From Paraburkholderia ferrariae NBRC 106233 (GTDB taxonomy: Bacteria; Pseudomonadota; Gammaproteobacteria; Burkholderiales; Burkholderiaceae), in NCBI RefSeq assembly GCF_000685035.1, contig NZ_BAYB01000025.1:1-64000 (forward strand): 64,000 nucleotides of DNA. Reading direction: 5' to 3'. The position numbers and the translations under genes were made by a program. The notes under the pieces were generated by a model. It saw only the letters and a program-made list of their open reading frames with translations, searched no databases and was not told the DNA's origin. Positions 9,078 through 17,990 of the stretch are shown here, one piece after another; position 1 is the first letter of the stretch; every line of letters starts with the position of its first letter.

Positions 9078-9872
9078 TCAGAGCACCCCGGACTTCCAGA
9101 TCATCTGCGCCGCGGCGGCCAGCACGCACACGAGCACGACCATGCGAAAAGCGAGCGGATGCAGCCCGTCGCGCAGCGGCCGGGCGAGCCACATGCCCGC
9201 GATGGCCGGCAGGCTGGCCGCAGCGGAGAGGGCGAGATCCGTCACGTTCGCATGGGCGCCGCTGCTGAAGGTGGTGAGCAGCGTGACGATCGAAACGACG
9301 AGGATGATGGCGATCTGCTTCGTGAAGGCCCGGCCCGTGGCGCCCGTCGCGATCAGATACATGGCGAGCAGCGGACCCGGCACCGAAGCGATGCTTTCCA
9401 TGAGCGCCGCGCCGAAGCCCAGTACGAGACCCACGGGCTTCACCAGGGCGGGCGCGAACGTGAGCCTCGGCGAAGCGAGCAGCAACGCCGCGGCGAGAAT
9501 CAGCACGAGCCCCGAGGCGAACTGCGCGCGATGCGGTTCGAGCGAGATCAGCACCCATACGCCCACCACGTTGCCGATCACGGTGCCGACGAGCGGTGCC
9601 GCGATGCGCCGCACGGTGGGCAGGATCTGGCCGCCTTCGACCGCCTGCGGGATATTGCCGAGAATGATCGGCATGGAGAGCAGCAGCACCGCCTCCTTCA
9701 CCGGCATGAAGTGCGTGAGGATGGGCATGGCGACGAGCGGCACGCCGATGCCCGTCACCCCCTTCACCATGCCGCCCAGCACCAGCGCGAACGCGATGCC
9801 GGCGAGCGCGGCGGCGCTCAGCGCCTGAAGATGGGGATAAAGCAGTCCGCCGGAGAGTGGGATGGGCAACAT
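9078..9872 (-). CDS. TauE/SafE family membrane exporter
   Basis: This 264-residue integral membrane protein has about eight hydrophobic segments. The N-terminal repeat GMVKGVTGIGVPLVAMPIL is the TauE/SafE hallmark (the GxxxGxxGxGG-like turn). Members export sulfite or sulfoacetate or carry related anions. It lies 185 bases upstream of, and in the same direction as, the molybdoenzyme operon, which makes sulfite handling the simplest shared theme. The family identification is firm, but the substrate is inferred. Confidence 0.85.
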   Translation of the reverse strand: MLPIPLSGGLLYPHLQALSAAALAGIAFALVLGGMVKGVTGIGVPLVAMPILTHFMPVKEAVLLLSMPIILGNIPQAVEGGQILPTVRRIAAPLVGTVIGNVVGVWVLISLEPHRAQFASGLVLILAAALLLASPRLTFAPALVKPVGLVLGFGAALMESIASVPGPLLAMYLIATGATGRAFTKQIAIILVVSIVTLLTTFSSGAHANVTDLALSAAASLPAIAGMWLARPLRDGLHPLAFRMVVLVCVLAAAAQMIWKSGVL

Positions 9873-10079
9873 CGCGGGTCAGGGTTGGGCGTCACGGTGA
9901 AAGGGCGTGCGGCTGGCATGCCGCGCAGCATGATAGCGCACGCCTTCCTTTGCTTCCCGCGCGTCTTTGGCGCGTGGACCGAACGAGAACGCAAGAACTG
10001 GAGTGCATGCCGGGGCTGGCCGCACGAAACTGGCCTCACATCCCCTCACCCACTCACCCACTCGACATAAGGCCCCGGC

Positions 10080-10757
10080 ATGTCCTCCACCCATGTTTTG
10101 AGCGAACCCGCCATTCTCTATTTCGGCACGCCCGTCGTGCTGGTCGGCACCTGCAACGACGACGGCAGCGCGAACCTCGCGCCCATTTCGTCGGCGTTCT
10201 GGCTGGGCTGGCGTTGCGTGATCGGCATTTCGGCCGCCTCGAAAACCACGGCCAATCTCAAGCGCACCGGCGAATGCACGCTGAATCTGCCTTCCGCCGA
10301 AGAAGCGGCCGCCGTGGACCGCATCGCGCGCACCACGGGCTCGAATCCGGTGTCCCCACGCAAGCTGGCGCGCGGCTATACGTTCGAGCCGGACAAGTTC
10401 GGCCGCGCGGGGCTCACGCCGCTCGCCTCGCAGACGGTGGGCGCGCCGCGCGCGCAGGAGTGCCCGATCCACCTCGAAGCCGCGGTAGCCACGCGCCACG
10501 GGCTCGCCGACGACGCACCGGAGTTGCGCGGCGCAATCGAGCTCTTCGAGTTGCGCGTGACGCGCGTGCACGTGCGCGCCGACCTGCTGATGGACGGCCA
10601 GCCCAACCGCATCGATCCGGACAAGTGGAATCCGCTCATCATGAGCTTCCAGAAGTTTTACGGGCTTTCGGGCGGCCAGGTACACGCGTCGCGGCTCTCG
10701 GACATTCCCGAATCGGCGTATCGCAGCCCCGACGTCGACCGCGCCCGCGCGGCGTGA
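10080..10757 (+). CDS. Flavin reductase-like FMN-binding protein
   Basis: This 225-residue protein has the split-barrel flavin reductase fold. Visible signs are TPVVLVGTCNDDGSANLAPISSAFW near the N-terminus (the usual substrate and flavin loop) and GISAASKTTANLKRTGECTLNLPS, the phosphate-binding and dimer strand. It should bind FMN and either reduce flavin for a partner oxygenase or act on an unknown substrate. No partner monooxygenase is adjacent. The enclosing 10-12 kb genes all run rightward but have spacers of 40-130 bases. Confidence 0.8.
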   Translation: MSSTHVLSEPAILYFGTPVVLVGTCNDDGSANLAPISSAFWLGWRCVIGISAASKTTANLKRTGECTLNLPSAEEAAAVDRIARTTGSNPVSPRKLARGYTFEPDKFGRAGLTPLASQTVGAPRAQECPIHLEAAVATRHGLADDAPELRGAIELFELRVTRVHVRADLLMDGQPNRIDPDKWNPLIMSFQKFYGLSGGQVHASRLSDIPESAYRSPDVDRARAA

Positions 10758-10884
10758 GGCGTTGACGCATACGGGTGCGTGCCCTGCAAGGCGCGCCGTT
10801 TCGGGCTACCCTGTGCGCTGCGGTGACGTCGGCCCGATCAAGGCATCGGCCCGGCGCCGCCAGCCACATCAACCAGGATTCGCC

Positions 10885-11526
10885 ATGAAACAGCCCCTCA
10901 AGATCGACTTCGTTTCCGATATCGCCTGCCCCTGGTGCGCGATCGGCCTTTCCTCCCTGCAACGCGCCCTCGAGCGCCTCGACGACAAGGTCGATGCGCA
11001 GATCGTCGTGCACCCGTTCGAACTCAACCCGCAGATGGGACCGGACGGCGAATCGATCGTCGAGTATCTCGGCAAGAAGTATGGCCGCACGCCCGAGCAG
11101 ATCGCCGAGACCCAGGCCATGATCCGCGAGCGCGGCGCCGAAGTGGGCTTTGCGTTCGGTCCGCGCGAACGCGCCTACAACACGTTCGATGCCCACCGTC
11201 TGCTGCACTGGGCGGGTCTCGAAGGCAAGCAGTTGCCGCTCAAGCTCGCGCTGCTGCGCGCTTACCACGGCGAGGGCAAGGACCCGAGCGATCGCGAGGT
11301 GCTGGTGGCAGCGGCGCAGTCCGTGGGGCTGGACGCCGCCCAGGCGCGCGAAGTCCTGCAAAGCGGCCTCTACGCCGACGAAGTCCGCGCCGAAGAGCAG
11401 CAGTCTCAGGCCATGGGCATCCAGTCGGTGCCGTCGATCATCTTCAACGACCGTTATCTGGTGACGGGCGGCCAGCCGGTGGAGGCTTTCGAGCGCGCCA
11501 TCGAGCAGATCCTGGCGCAGGCCTGA
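10885..11526 (+). CDS. DsbA family oxidoreductase, FrnE-like
   Basis: This 213-residue thioredoxin-fold protein starts MKQPLKIDFVSDIACPWC. The CPWC at residues 15-18 is the redox-active pair, and the lack of a signal peptide places it in the cytoplasm. The helical insert and the late cis-proline strand GIQSVPSIIFNDRYLVTGGQP fit FrnE/2-hydroxychromene-2-carboxylate isomerase-like members. FrnE proteins act as cytoplasmic disulfide oxidoreductases or isomerases. The ATG at 10885 has CAGGA a few bases upstream. Confidence 0.85.
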   Translation: MKQPLKIDFVSDIACPWCAIGLSSLQRALERLDDKVDAQIVVHPFELNPQMGPDGESIVEYLGKKYGRTPEQIAETQAMIRERGAEVGFAFGPRERAYNTFDAHRLLHWAGLEGKQLPLKLALLRAYHGEGKDPSDREVLVAAAQSVGLDAAQAREVLQSGLYADEVRAEEQQSQAMGIQSVPSIIFNDRYLVTGGQPVEAFERAIEQILAQA

Positions 11527-11567
11527 TCCCGGCCTTCATCGGTTCTCGCCACTCATCCCGTCCGCGC

Positions 11568-12248
11568 ATGGCCGCCGAACGCCCCGACCCCGCCGGCGCG
11601 CGCAGCGTGCGCGTGTGGGACCTGCCCACGCGCCTCTTTCACTGGCTGACGGTGCTGCTGGTGGCGGGCTGCTGGGCCACCCAGCGCCTGAACTGGATGC
11701 AGTGGCACGTGCGTCTCGGCGAAACGCTGCTCGCGCTCGTGCTGTTCCGGCTCATGTGGGGTATCGCCGGCAGCGAGACCGCGCGCTTTCGCCGTTTCGT
11801 CGCCTCGCCGTGGGCGGCCTGGCGTCACCTGAAACATCTGCTGCGGCGCGAGCCGGACGTGCAGGTGGGACACAATCCGGCGGGCGCCTGGATGGTGCTC
11901 CTCCTGCTCGCGCTGCTGCTGGCCGAAACACTGAGCGGCCTTTACGACTACAACGACATCGCCGACGAAGGCCCGCTCTCCGAGTTCGTGCCGCCCGTCA
12001 TCGCGAATGCCATCGCGGCCTTCCATGCGTGGGGCTGGGACGTTCTGCTGGGTGCCGTCGTCCTGCACGTTTGCGCAATCGCGGTCTATGCGCTCGTGAA
12101 AGGCCACAATCTGCTCAAGCCCATGCTCACGGGACGCAAGCGCCTGCCCGAGGCGATCCGTGCCCCCGCGCGTGCCTCGCCCTGGCTTGCGGCACTGCTG
12201 ATGGCGGCCGCGGCGATCCTCGTCGCCCTCCTCGCCACCTATCTTTGA
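11568..12248 (+). CDS. Cytochrome b561-type membrane protein
   Basis: This 226-residue protein has four main hydrophobic helices and the VWDLPTRLFHWLTVLLV opening typical of the cytochrome b561/Ni-Fe hydrogenase b-subunit family. Candidate haem-ligand histidines lie in FHW, QWHVRLGE, FHAWGW and LHVCAI. It should carry two b-type haems and move electrons between quinone and a periplasmic acceptor or donor. The gene starts 41 bases after the FrnE-like gene. No partner dehydrogenase is encoded beside it. Confidence 0.85.
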   Translation: MAAERPDPAGARSVRVWDLPTRLFHWLTVLLVAGCWATQRLNWMQWHVRLGETLLALVLFRLMWGIAGSETARFRRFVASPWAAWRHLKHLLRREPDVQVGHNPAGAWMVLLLLALLLAETLSGLYDYNDIADEGPLSEFVPPVIANAIAAFHAWGWDVLLGAVVLHVCAIAVYALVKGHNLLKPMLTGRKRLPEAIRAPARASPWLAALLMAAAAILVALLATYL

Positions 12249-12263
12249 GCCTGCCGCCCGCGT

Positions 12264-13817
12264 TCAATGCAGGCGGAATGCCGCCACGCTCTGACGCAGC
12301 GCGCTCGCCTGCTCGCTCATGCTCTGCGCCGCCGCGGCGGCCTGCTCGACCAGCGCCGCATTCTGCTGCGTGACCGAATCCATCTGCCGCATGGCCTGAT
12401 TGATCTGCCCGATGCCCGTGGTCTGGTGATCCGATGCCGCGGTCACATCGCGCATGAGTGCGGCCACGCGCTCCACGGCGCTGCGCACCGCGCCCATCGA
12501 TTCGGCCGTGCGCTGCGTGACCTGGGAGCCGCCTCGGATGTCGCGCGTCGTGGTGTCGATCAACTGCTTGATCTCCTTGGCCGCCACCGCGCTCTTTTGC
12601 GCGAGGCTGCGCACTTCGCCCGCCACCACGGAAAAGCCCTTGCCCTGCTCGCCGGCCCGCGCCGCTTCCACGGCCGCGTTCAGCGCGAGGATATTGGTCT
12701 GGAAAGCAATGCCGTCGATGGTGGCGATGATCTCCGTAATCTTGCTCGCATGGCTCACGAGCGACTCCATACTGCCCGACAGTTCCTGCATGGCCGAGCC
12801 GCTGTCCGTCGCAGCGTGCGACGAATGCTCGGCAAGCCGCAGCGCATCGGCGGCAAAGGCGCTGTTGGCGCTCACCGTGGACGTGAGTTCGTCCATGCTG
12901 GCCGCCGTCTCTTCGAGCGAGGCGGCCTGTTCCTCGGTGCGCTGCGAGAGGTCGAGATTGCCGCGCGCGATTTCGCCCGAGGCATTCACGATGGAGTCGC
13001 TCGACACCTGAATCGTGCCGATGATCTCGCGCAGGCGCTCCTGCATGGAAGCGAGGGCCGCCATCAGGCTCGTCGTGTCCTTCGCCCGCAGCGTCACGCG
13101 GGAGGCCAGATTGCCGCCGGCGATTTCGCGCGCCACGGCCTGCGCCTCGGAGGGCTCGCCACCCAGTTGGCGCTGCAACTGCCGCGCGATGAAAAAGCCG
13201 AACGCCATGCTCGCAACGAACCCCACCGCCACGAGCGTGGACAGCAGGATGCTCATGTTGGCGTAGAGGCTCGCGGCGTTCCGGGCCGCTTCGTCCGCGC
13301 GTGCCTTGCGGTAGGCCGCCAGCTTCGCAATGGCCACCTTCATCTTGTCGCTCGCGGCAATCGCGTCGTGCACCAGCAGGTCGTGATCGGCGTATTGCGG
13401 CGCCAGCGGCGTGAAGCCGGCCTCCTGCTTCACGATCGGCTCCCAGCCGTCGTTGGTGCGCTGCAGTTCGGCATAGAGCGCCCGGCCTTCGTCGCTCTGG
13501 TTCGCAATCGCGCCGTACTGGCGCATCGAGTCGTCGAGTGCGCCCAGCTTGGCGCGGATGTCGTCGATCAGGCCTTGCTTCGCGGCGTCGGTTTTCGCAT
13601 AGCCGAGGTTGGCGGCGTCGAGGTCGGTGGAGAGCTTGTTGCGCGCAATCTCGCTCAGCAGGTAGATGCCCTGCACCTGATCGTGCGCGACATCGCGCGT
13701 CAAGCCATACATGCGGGACAGCGTCGCGATACCCACGCCCCCGCAGGCGGCGCCGATCACAGCCACGGCGCCGAAGGTAGCCAGCAGTTTCTGCAGCACG
13801 GTCAATTTTTTCAGCAT
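12264..13817 (-). CDS. Methyl-accepting chemotaxis protein
   Basis: This 517-residue receptor has an N-terminal membrane helix, a four-helix periplasmic sensor of about 170 residues, a second helix (SILLSTLVAVGFVASMAFGFF) near residue 190, a HAMP region and a signalling domain. The hairpin tip is recognisable (IDGIAFQTNILALNAAVEAARAG). The sensor resembles the Tar-like MCP_N type, and the ligand is unknown. The protein ends VAAFRLH without an xWxxF tail, so CheR docking is not expected. A sigma-28-like promoter lies about 35-60 bases upstream. Confidence 0.93.
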   Translation of the reverse strand: MLKKLTVLQKLLATFGAVAVIGAACGGVGIATLSRMYGLTRDVAHDQVQGIYLLSEIARNKLSTDLDAANLGYAKTDAAKQGLIDDIRAKLGALDDSMRQYGAIANQSDEGRALYAELQRTNDGWEPIVKQEAGFTPLAPQYADHDLLVHDAIAASDKMKVAIAKLAAYRKARADEAARNAASLYANMSILLSTLVAVGFVASMAFGFFIARQLQRQLGGEPSEAQAVAREIAGGNLASRVTLRAKDTTSLMAALASMQERLREIIGTIQVSSDSIVNASGEIARGNLDLSQRTEEQAASLEETAASMDELTSTVSANSAFAADALRLAEHSSHAATDSGSAMQELSGSMESLVSHASKITEIIATIDGIAFQTNILALNAAVEAARAGEQGKGFSVVAGEVRSLAQKSAVAAKEIKQLIDTTTRDIRGGSQVTQRTAESMGAVRSAVERVAALMRDVTAASDHQTTGIGQINQAMRQMDSVTQQNAALVEQAAAAAQSMSEQASALRQSVAAFRLH

Positions 13818-13851
13818 GATGTCCAGTCAGTAGGCTTCGGTCTCAGTTTTG

Positions 13852-13879
13852 CTATCGGCGCATGCTGCACTGCCCTTTA
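13852..13879 (-). promoter_or_regulatory. Sigma-28 (FliA)-like promoter
   Basis: On the minus strand TAAA is followed 16 bases later by GCCGATAG, close to the flagellar sigma-28 consensus TAAA-N15-GCCGATAA. It ends 35 bases upstream of the chemotaxis receptor ATG, which fits expression with motility genes. Confidence 0.6.
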
Positions 13880-14008
13880 AGCGAATTCCCGTATACAGGT
13901 CATTCGTCTGAGTAAAGTGGCCGTAAGCGGGCACGCTATGGCACCTTGCGTTTATGCTCGTGGGGCAGTGCCTGCCCCTGCCTCGTCCATTCCACCTGGA
14001 GACGCTTC

Positions 14009-14833
14009 ATGCCCCGCACCACCGCAGAAAAGCGCGCCGCGTTCCGCGCGCTGCACGAATCCGGCTGTTTCATGCTGCCCAACCCCTGGGACGCCGGCAG
14101 CGCCTGCTACCTGCAGCACCTGGGCTTCAAGGCCCTTGCCACGACGAGCTCCGGCTTCGCATGGTCCACGGGGCACGCCGACAACTCGGTCTCGCGCGAA
14201 GCGGTGCTCGCCCACCTGCGTGCGATCGTGAGCGCCACCGACCTGCCTGTGAACGCCGACTTCGAGAGCGGCTTCGGCAAGGATCCGAATGAGGTTGCGG
14301 AGAGCGTCGCGCTCGCGGTGCAGACCGGCGTGGCGGGCCTCTCCATCGAAGACTCGACCGGCGACGGCGCGGCGCCGCTCTTTCCGCTCGAGGTCGCCGT
14401 GGCCCGCATCGCCGCCGCGCGGCGCGCCATCGACGCCCAGGGCGGCGACACGCTCCTCGTCGGCCGCGCGGAGCATGTCCTGACCGGCCAGGCCGATCTG
14501 GACGAGACGATCCGCCGGCTCACGGCCTACGCCGAGGCGGGCGCCGACTGCCTCTACGCGCCCGGCCTCCAGACTCGCGAGCAGATCGAAGCCGTGGTCG
14601 CCGCGGTGGCGCCGAAGCCGGTCAACGTGCTGGTGGGCTCGGCTTCGCCGCTCACGCTCGATGCGCTCGCCGCGATGGGCGTGCGGCGCGTGAGCGTGGG
14701 CGGGGCGCTCGCCCGCGCGGCATGGGGCGGCTTCATGCGCGCCGCCCAGGCACTTGCCGAGGGCCGTTTCGATGGCTTCGAAGACAACGCCCCGGGCGCG
14801 CAGCTCAATGCGCTCTTCGCGCCCAACCGCTGA
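14009..14833 (+). CDS. Isocitrate lyase/PEP mutase family protein
   Basis: This 274-residue TIM-barrel enzyme belongs to the PEP mutase/2-methylisocitrate lyase superfamily. Family signs are MLPNPWDAGSACYLQHLGFKALATTSSGFAW, the metal-binding loop NADFESGFGKDP and the SIEDSTG motif. The strict lyase signature KKCGH is absent, so isocitrate or methylisocitrate lyase activity is unlikely. It may be an oxaloacetate decarboxylase-like or carboxyphosphonate-type member. GGAGA lies upstream of the ATG at 14009. No functionally linked neighbour is visible. Confidence 0.82.
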   Translation: MPRTTAEKRAAFRALHESGCFMLPNPWDAGSACYLQHLGFKALATTSSGFAWSTGHADNSVSREAVLAHLRAIVSATDLPVNADFESGFGKDPNEVAESVALAVQTGVAGLSIEDSTGDGAAPLFPLEVAVARIAAARRAIDAQGGDTLLVGRAEHVLTGQADLDETIRRLTAYAEAGADCLYAPGLQTREQIEAVVAAVAPKPVNVLVGSASPLTLDALAAMGVRRVSVGGALARAAWGGFMRAAQALAEGRFDGFEDNAPGAQLNALFAPNR

Positions 14834-15203
14834 GACGCTTGCGTGCTGTAGCGCCGTGCCTTGCAGCGCGGGCCGCGCGCCGGACGCCGGTTACGTAACA
14901 TCCGCTGCGATGCAGGCCGCGGTGTTACGTAGCGTCGCGCTGCACGGTGCGGGCGAATTTCGTGACGGCACCGGAAGTCGGGATTTGGGCTAAGGGAGCG
15001 CTCTTCAGTTGGCCTTTGATTGGCCTTTGATTGGCCTTTAGCTGGCCTTTAGCTGGCCTTTAGCTGGCCTTTAGCTGGCCTTTAGCTGCCCTGGTTGCCC
15101 GTACTCCAGACTTGAGCGCATTGGCACGCGTCCTGCATGACGCATCGCGCGCCGCCCGCCCCGGCGCACCCCACGCCAACGAAACCCGCCCGCGAAGAAC
15201 GGC
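14834..15203. other. Intergenic region with tandem repeat
   Basis: I see no gene in this 370-base spacer. Its main content is the 11-bp repeat array at 15011-15087. Confidence 0.6.
15011..15087. repeat. Seven-copy 11-bp tandem repeat
   Basis: Two copies of GGCCTTTGATT are followed by five copies of GGCCTTTAGCT with no gap, 77 bp in total. The period of 11 bp is close to one helical turn. The array lies between the PEP-mutase-family gene and the PAS-GGDEF-EAL gene. Confidence 0.95.
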
Positions 15204-16946
15204 ATGCCCAGCCACAGCCTCTACGAGTCCGCCTTCCTCGCCGGACCCTACGGCGCATTCCTCTGCGATGCAGAAGGCCTCTTCACGCACGTCAATCCGG
15301 CGTACGAGCAGCTCACCGGCTTTAGCAGCGAGGAACTCGTCGGCAAGCTCACCTGCGTCGCCCTGCACGACCCGGCCGAACTGCTGCGGCGCATCGCCCC
15401 CTCCCGCGACGGGGTTTCAATCGAGTCGCTCGCGCGCCAGCGCACCGAGTGGACCTACGTGCGCCGCAACGGCACGCGCGTGCCGGTTTCGTTTCAGCTC
15501 GCGCTGCTGCCGGCTGCAAGTGCGCGGCCGGCGAGGCCCGATGCGGCGCCCGTGCCGCGCTACGTCGGCGTGGCCGTGGACATGTCGCGCCATGCGCATA
15601 CCGAGGCACGCCTCTGGTACGTCTCCTACCACGACCCCATCACGCAGTTGCCCAACCGCGAACTCCTGGTCGAGCGCCTCGAACTCGCGCTTTCGCGAAG
15701 CCGCCGCGACGAAAAACCGCTGACCGTCTGCGTGGCCGAAATCGACGATCTCGACCTGACACGCGCCGCGGTTGGCCCCGAAGGCGCCGACCTCGTGCTA
15801 GCGCTCGCGGGCGAGCGGCTGCGCCGGCTTGCGGGCGGCGAAGCCGCAGTGGGGATGATCGGTGGAGACCAGTTCGCGATGGTCTTTCCGGGCGGCGAGT
15901 CCCAGGTTGGCGATCTGGCCGCGCGGCTGCATGCCGGCCACGAAGAGAACGGGCAACTTGCCGGCGGCGTGGGCCACGCCGAGGGCGAGCGTGGCGCGTG
16001 GCCGCCCGTGAGCCTGAGCATCGGCGCGGCATCGTGGCCGCAGGACGGCAACGACGCGGCCCTGCTGATCCGCCGTGCCGGCGTGGCGCTCTCCGAAGCG
16101 CGGCGTGCCGGCAAAGGCCAGCTCTGCCGCTTCTCGCTCGCGCTCGAACGCCGGGCCACGCGCACGCTCGACCTGGAGAAAGGGCTGCGCCGCGCACTCA
16201 ACACGAGCCAGTTGTTTCTGCACTATCAGCCGCGCGTCTCGCTGCGCACCGGCGGGGTTTCGCGCTCGGAGGCCCTGCTCCGCTGGCGCCATCCCGAGCT
16301 CGGCCTCGTGAGCCCCGTGGAATTCATCCCCGTGGCCGAACAGACCGGCATGATCCACGCGCTCGGCGACTGGGTGATGGCCACCGCCTGCCGCGAAACG
16401 AGCTACGCGCAGCGGCTCACGGGCGTGCTGCCGCACGTGGCCGTGAACGTCTCGGCCCGGCAGTTCGCGAATCCGCGCCTCGTCGCCACGATCGAGGCGG
16501 CTTTGCAGAAGGCCGCGCTCGTGCCGTCGCAACTCGAAATCGAAATCACCGAAAGTGTTCTGATCGGCGACGCCGAGCGGACCGTGAGCACGCTGCAGGC
16601 CCTGCGGGCTTCGGGCATCGAGGTGGCCGTGGACGACTTCGGCACCGGCTATTCGAGCCTCGCCTATCTCGCGCGCCTGCCCATCAACCGGCTCAAGATC
16701 GACCGCGCGTTCGTGATGCGCATGACCGGGGACCCGCGCAGCGCGGCGCTCGTCCAGGCGATCGTTTCGATGGCGCACGGTCTGGGCCTCGCCGTGACCG
16801 CCGAAGGCGTGGAAACCGCGGAGCAGGCCGAGGCGCTGCGCGAGATGGGCTGCGACGAAGCACAGGGCTACTGGTTCTCGCGGCCGATCACGCTGAAGGC
16901 ACTCTGCAACCTGCTGGAACCGGCCATGTTGCGCGCATCGCGCTAA
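15204..16946 (+). CDS. PAS-GGDEF-EAL cyclic-di-GMP protein (degenerate GGDEF)
   Basis: This 580-residue protein has a PAS sensor (residues 1-130), a GGDEF domain (about 145-305) and an EAL domain (about 320-575). The GGDEF signature reads GGDQF, so diguanylate cyclase activity is doubtful and the domain may only bind GTP. The EAL domain keeps SEALLRW, the NVSARQF and ITES metal-ligand motifs, DDFGTGYSSL, KIDR, AEGVET and QGY, so phosphodiesterase activity is expected. No membrane segment is present, hence it is cytoplasmic. The net effect predicted is lower cyclic-di-GMP, tuned by PAS and GTP binding. Confidence 0.92.
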   Translation: MPSHSLYESAFLAGPYGAFLCDAEGLFTHVNPAYEQLTGFSSEELVGKLTCVALHDPAELLRRIAPSRDGVSIESLARQRTEWTYVRRNGTRVPVSFQLALLPAASARPARPDAAPVPRYVGVAVDMSRHAHTEARLWYVSYHDPITQLPNRELLVERLELALSRSRRDEKPLTVCVAEIDDLDLTRAAVGPEGADLVLALAGERLRRLAGGEAAVGMIGGDQFAMVFPGGESQVGDLAARLHAGHEENGQLAGGVGHAEGERGAWPPVSLSIGAASWPQDGNDAALLIRRAGVALSEARRAGKGQLCRFSLALERRATRTLDLEKGLRRALNTSQLFLHYQPRVSLRTGGVSRSEALLRWRHPELGLVSPVEFIPVAEQTGMIHALGDWVMATACRETSYAQRLTGVLPHVAVNVSARQFANPRLVATIEAALQKAALVPSQLEIEITESVLIGDAERTVSTLQALRASGIEVAVDDFGTGYSSLAYLARLPINRLKIDRAFVMRMTGDPRSAALVQAIVSMAHGLGLAVTAEGVETAEQAEALREMGCDEAQGYWFSRPITLKALCNLLEPAMLRASR

Positions 16947-16970
16947 CGCAACGTTAAAGCGCGACCCTGG

Positions 16971-16991
16971 GCCGGGGTTCATTGACCCGGC
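16971..16991. terminator. Possible bidirectional terminator hairpin
   Basis: GCCGGG and CCCGGC form an inverted repeat in the 50-base gap between two convergent genes. The flanking T-run is weak, so this is tentative. Confidence 0.3.
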
Positions 16992-16996
16992 ACCGC

Positions 16997-17785
16997 TCAG
17001 GGCGACGTGACGAGCCCCGACCAGACGATCTCCAGTTCCACCGCAATCGAACGCGCGAGGCCGTCCAGCCCCGGAAAGAGCGAAGCGTTCGTGATGTTCA
17101 TGCGATAGAGCCACTTCATCGCGTCCATGCGCATGCTCTTGGGCAGCACGATCTTGTGCAGCAGTTCCTCGTTGCTCTCGTAGCCGTCCAGAATCGCCTG
17201 CAAAGACTTGTCGATCACGCCCGGCACGACGAAGGTGCCGGACTGCGCCACGAGCCGGTCGTCCATTTCCGTGGGCTCGCCGGACCACAAAATCTCGTTG
17301 GTGTTCGAAAAGAAGTGCTGCTGGAAATTGTCGTGCACGCGCGGATCGATCACATCGCGCGTGAGCAGCGGGTTCGCCCGCGGCAGCGCGCGGTTGTTCC
17401 AGAGCGCGGGCGTGTTCAGCGCGAACACGGCGGCGTCGCCGGTGGCGCGCTCCAGCGCGAAGAACGCCGCTACGAACGGGCTCTTCGTGAAATCGAGCAG
17501 GCGCGTGGGCGCGCCATGGTGCTGCATCAGCGCGAGACAGCGCAGGTCGTCGCCCAGCAACGCGGGATGCGCGAGAAAGTTGTGCGCCTTGCGCCGGAAC
17601 ACGCGAATCGCGCGCTCCTCGCGCGAGCGCCACTGGCCGCGGTCCTGCACGTAGTCGCGCATGGTGCGCGAGAGCGAGCTTTCCAGTAGCCAGGCTGCGT
17701 TCTGCTGGCCGCGAAACGCCCAGCCGTCGAGCTGCGTGGTGAGCGCCATGAACTGCTGCCAGTCGGTGAGTACGGTGGTCTGCAT
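16997..17785 (-). CDS. FRG domain protein
   Basis: This 262-residue soluble protein carries the FRG domain, named for its WAFRGQ motif near residue 23. A second conserved block, MQHHGAPTRLLDFTKSP, is followed by FVAAFFALE. FRG domains occur in proteins of largely unknown biochemistry, some of them in phage-defence and toxin-like loci. The ATG at 17785 was preferred over longer alternatives because GAAGGA precedes it and the upstream residues look non-coding. No defence partner lies beside it, and its function cannot be stated. Confidence 0.78.
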   Translation of the reverse strand: MQTTVLTDWQQFMALTTQLDGWAFRGQQNAAWLLESSLSRTMRDYVQDRGQWRSREERAIRVFRRKAHNFLAHPALLGDDLRCLALMQHHGAPTRLLDFTKSPFVAAFFALERATGDAAVFALNTPALWNNRALPRANPLLTRDVIDPRVHDNFQQHFFSNTNEILWSGEPTEMDDRLVAQSGTFVVPGVIDKSLQAILDGYESNEELLHKIVLPKSMRMDAMKWLYRMNITNASLFPGLDGLARSIAVELEIVWSGLVTSP

Positions 17786-17990
17786 CGTGGGTCCTTCGGT
17801 CGGTCCTGCGTGCGACTGCCCTGCCGTCGCGCGAATGATCTTAACGCCAAAGCGGGGCGTTCCGGTGAAGGCGCGCTTTGCATTGCCCGCAGATCTTTTA
17901 CAATGCGTGCATGATCCGCCACGGCGCCCCACCCGAATCCGCAAGCACTGAGGCGAGAGCCGGCCTGCACCTTTGCGCGCCGGAGCCTGC

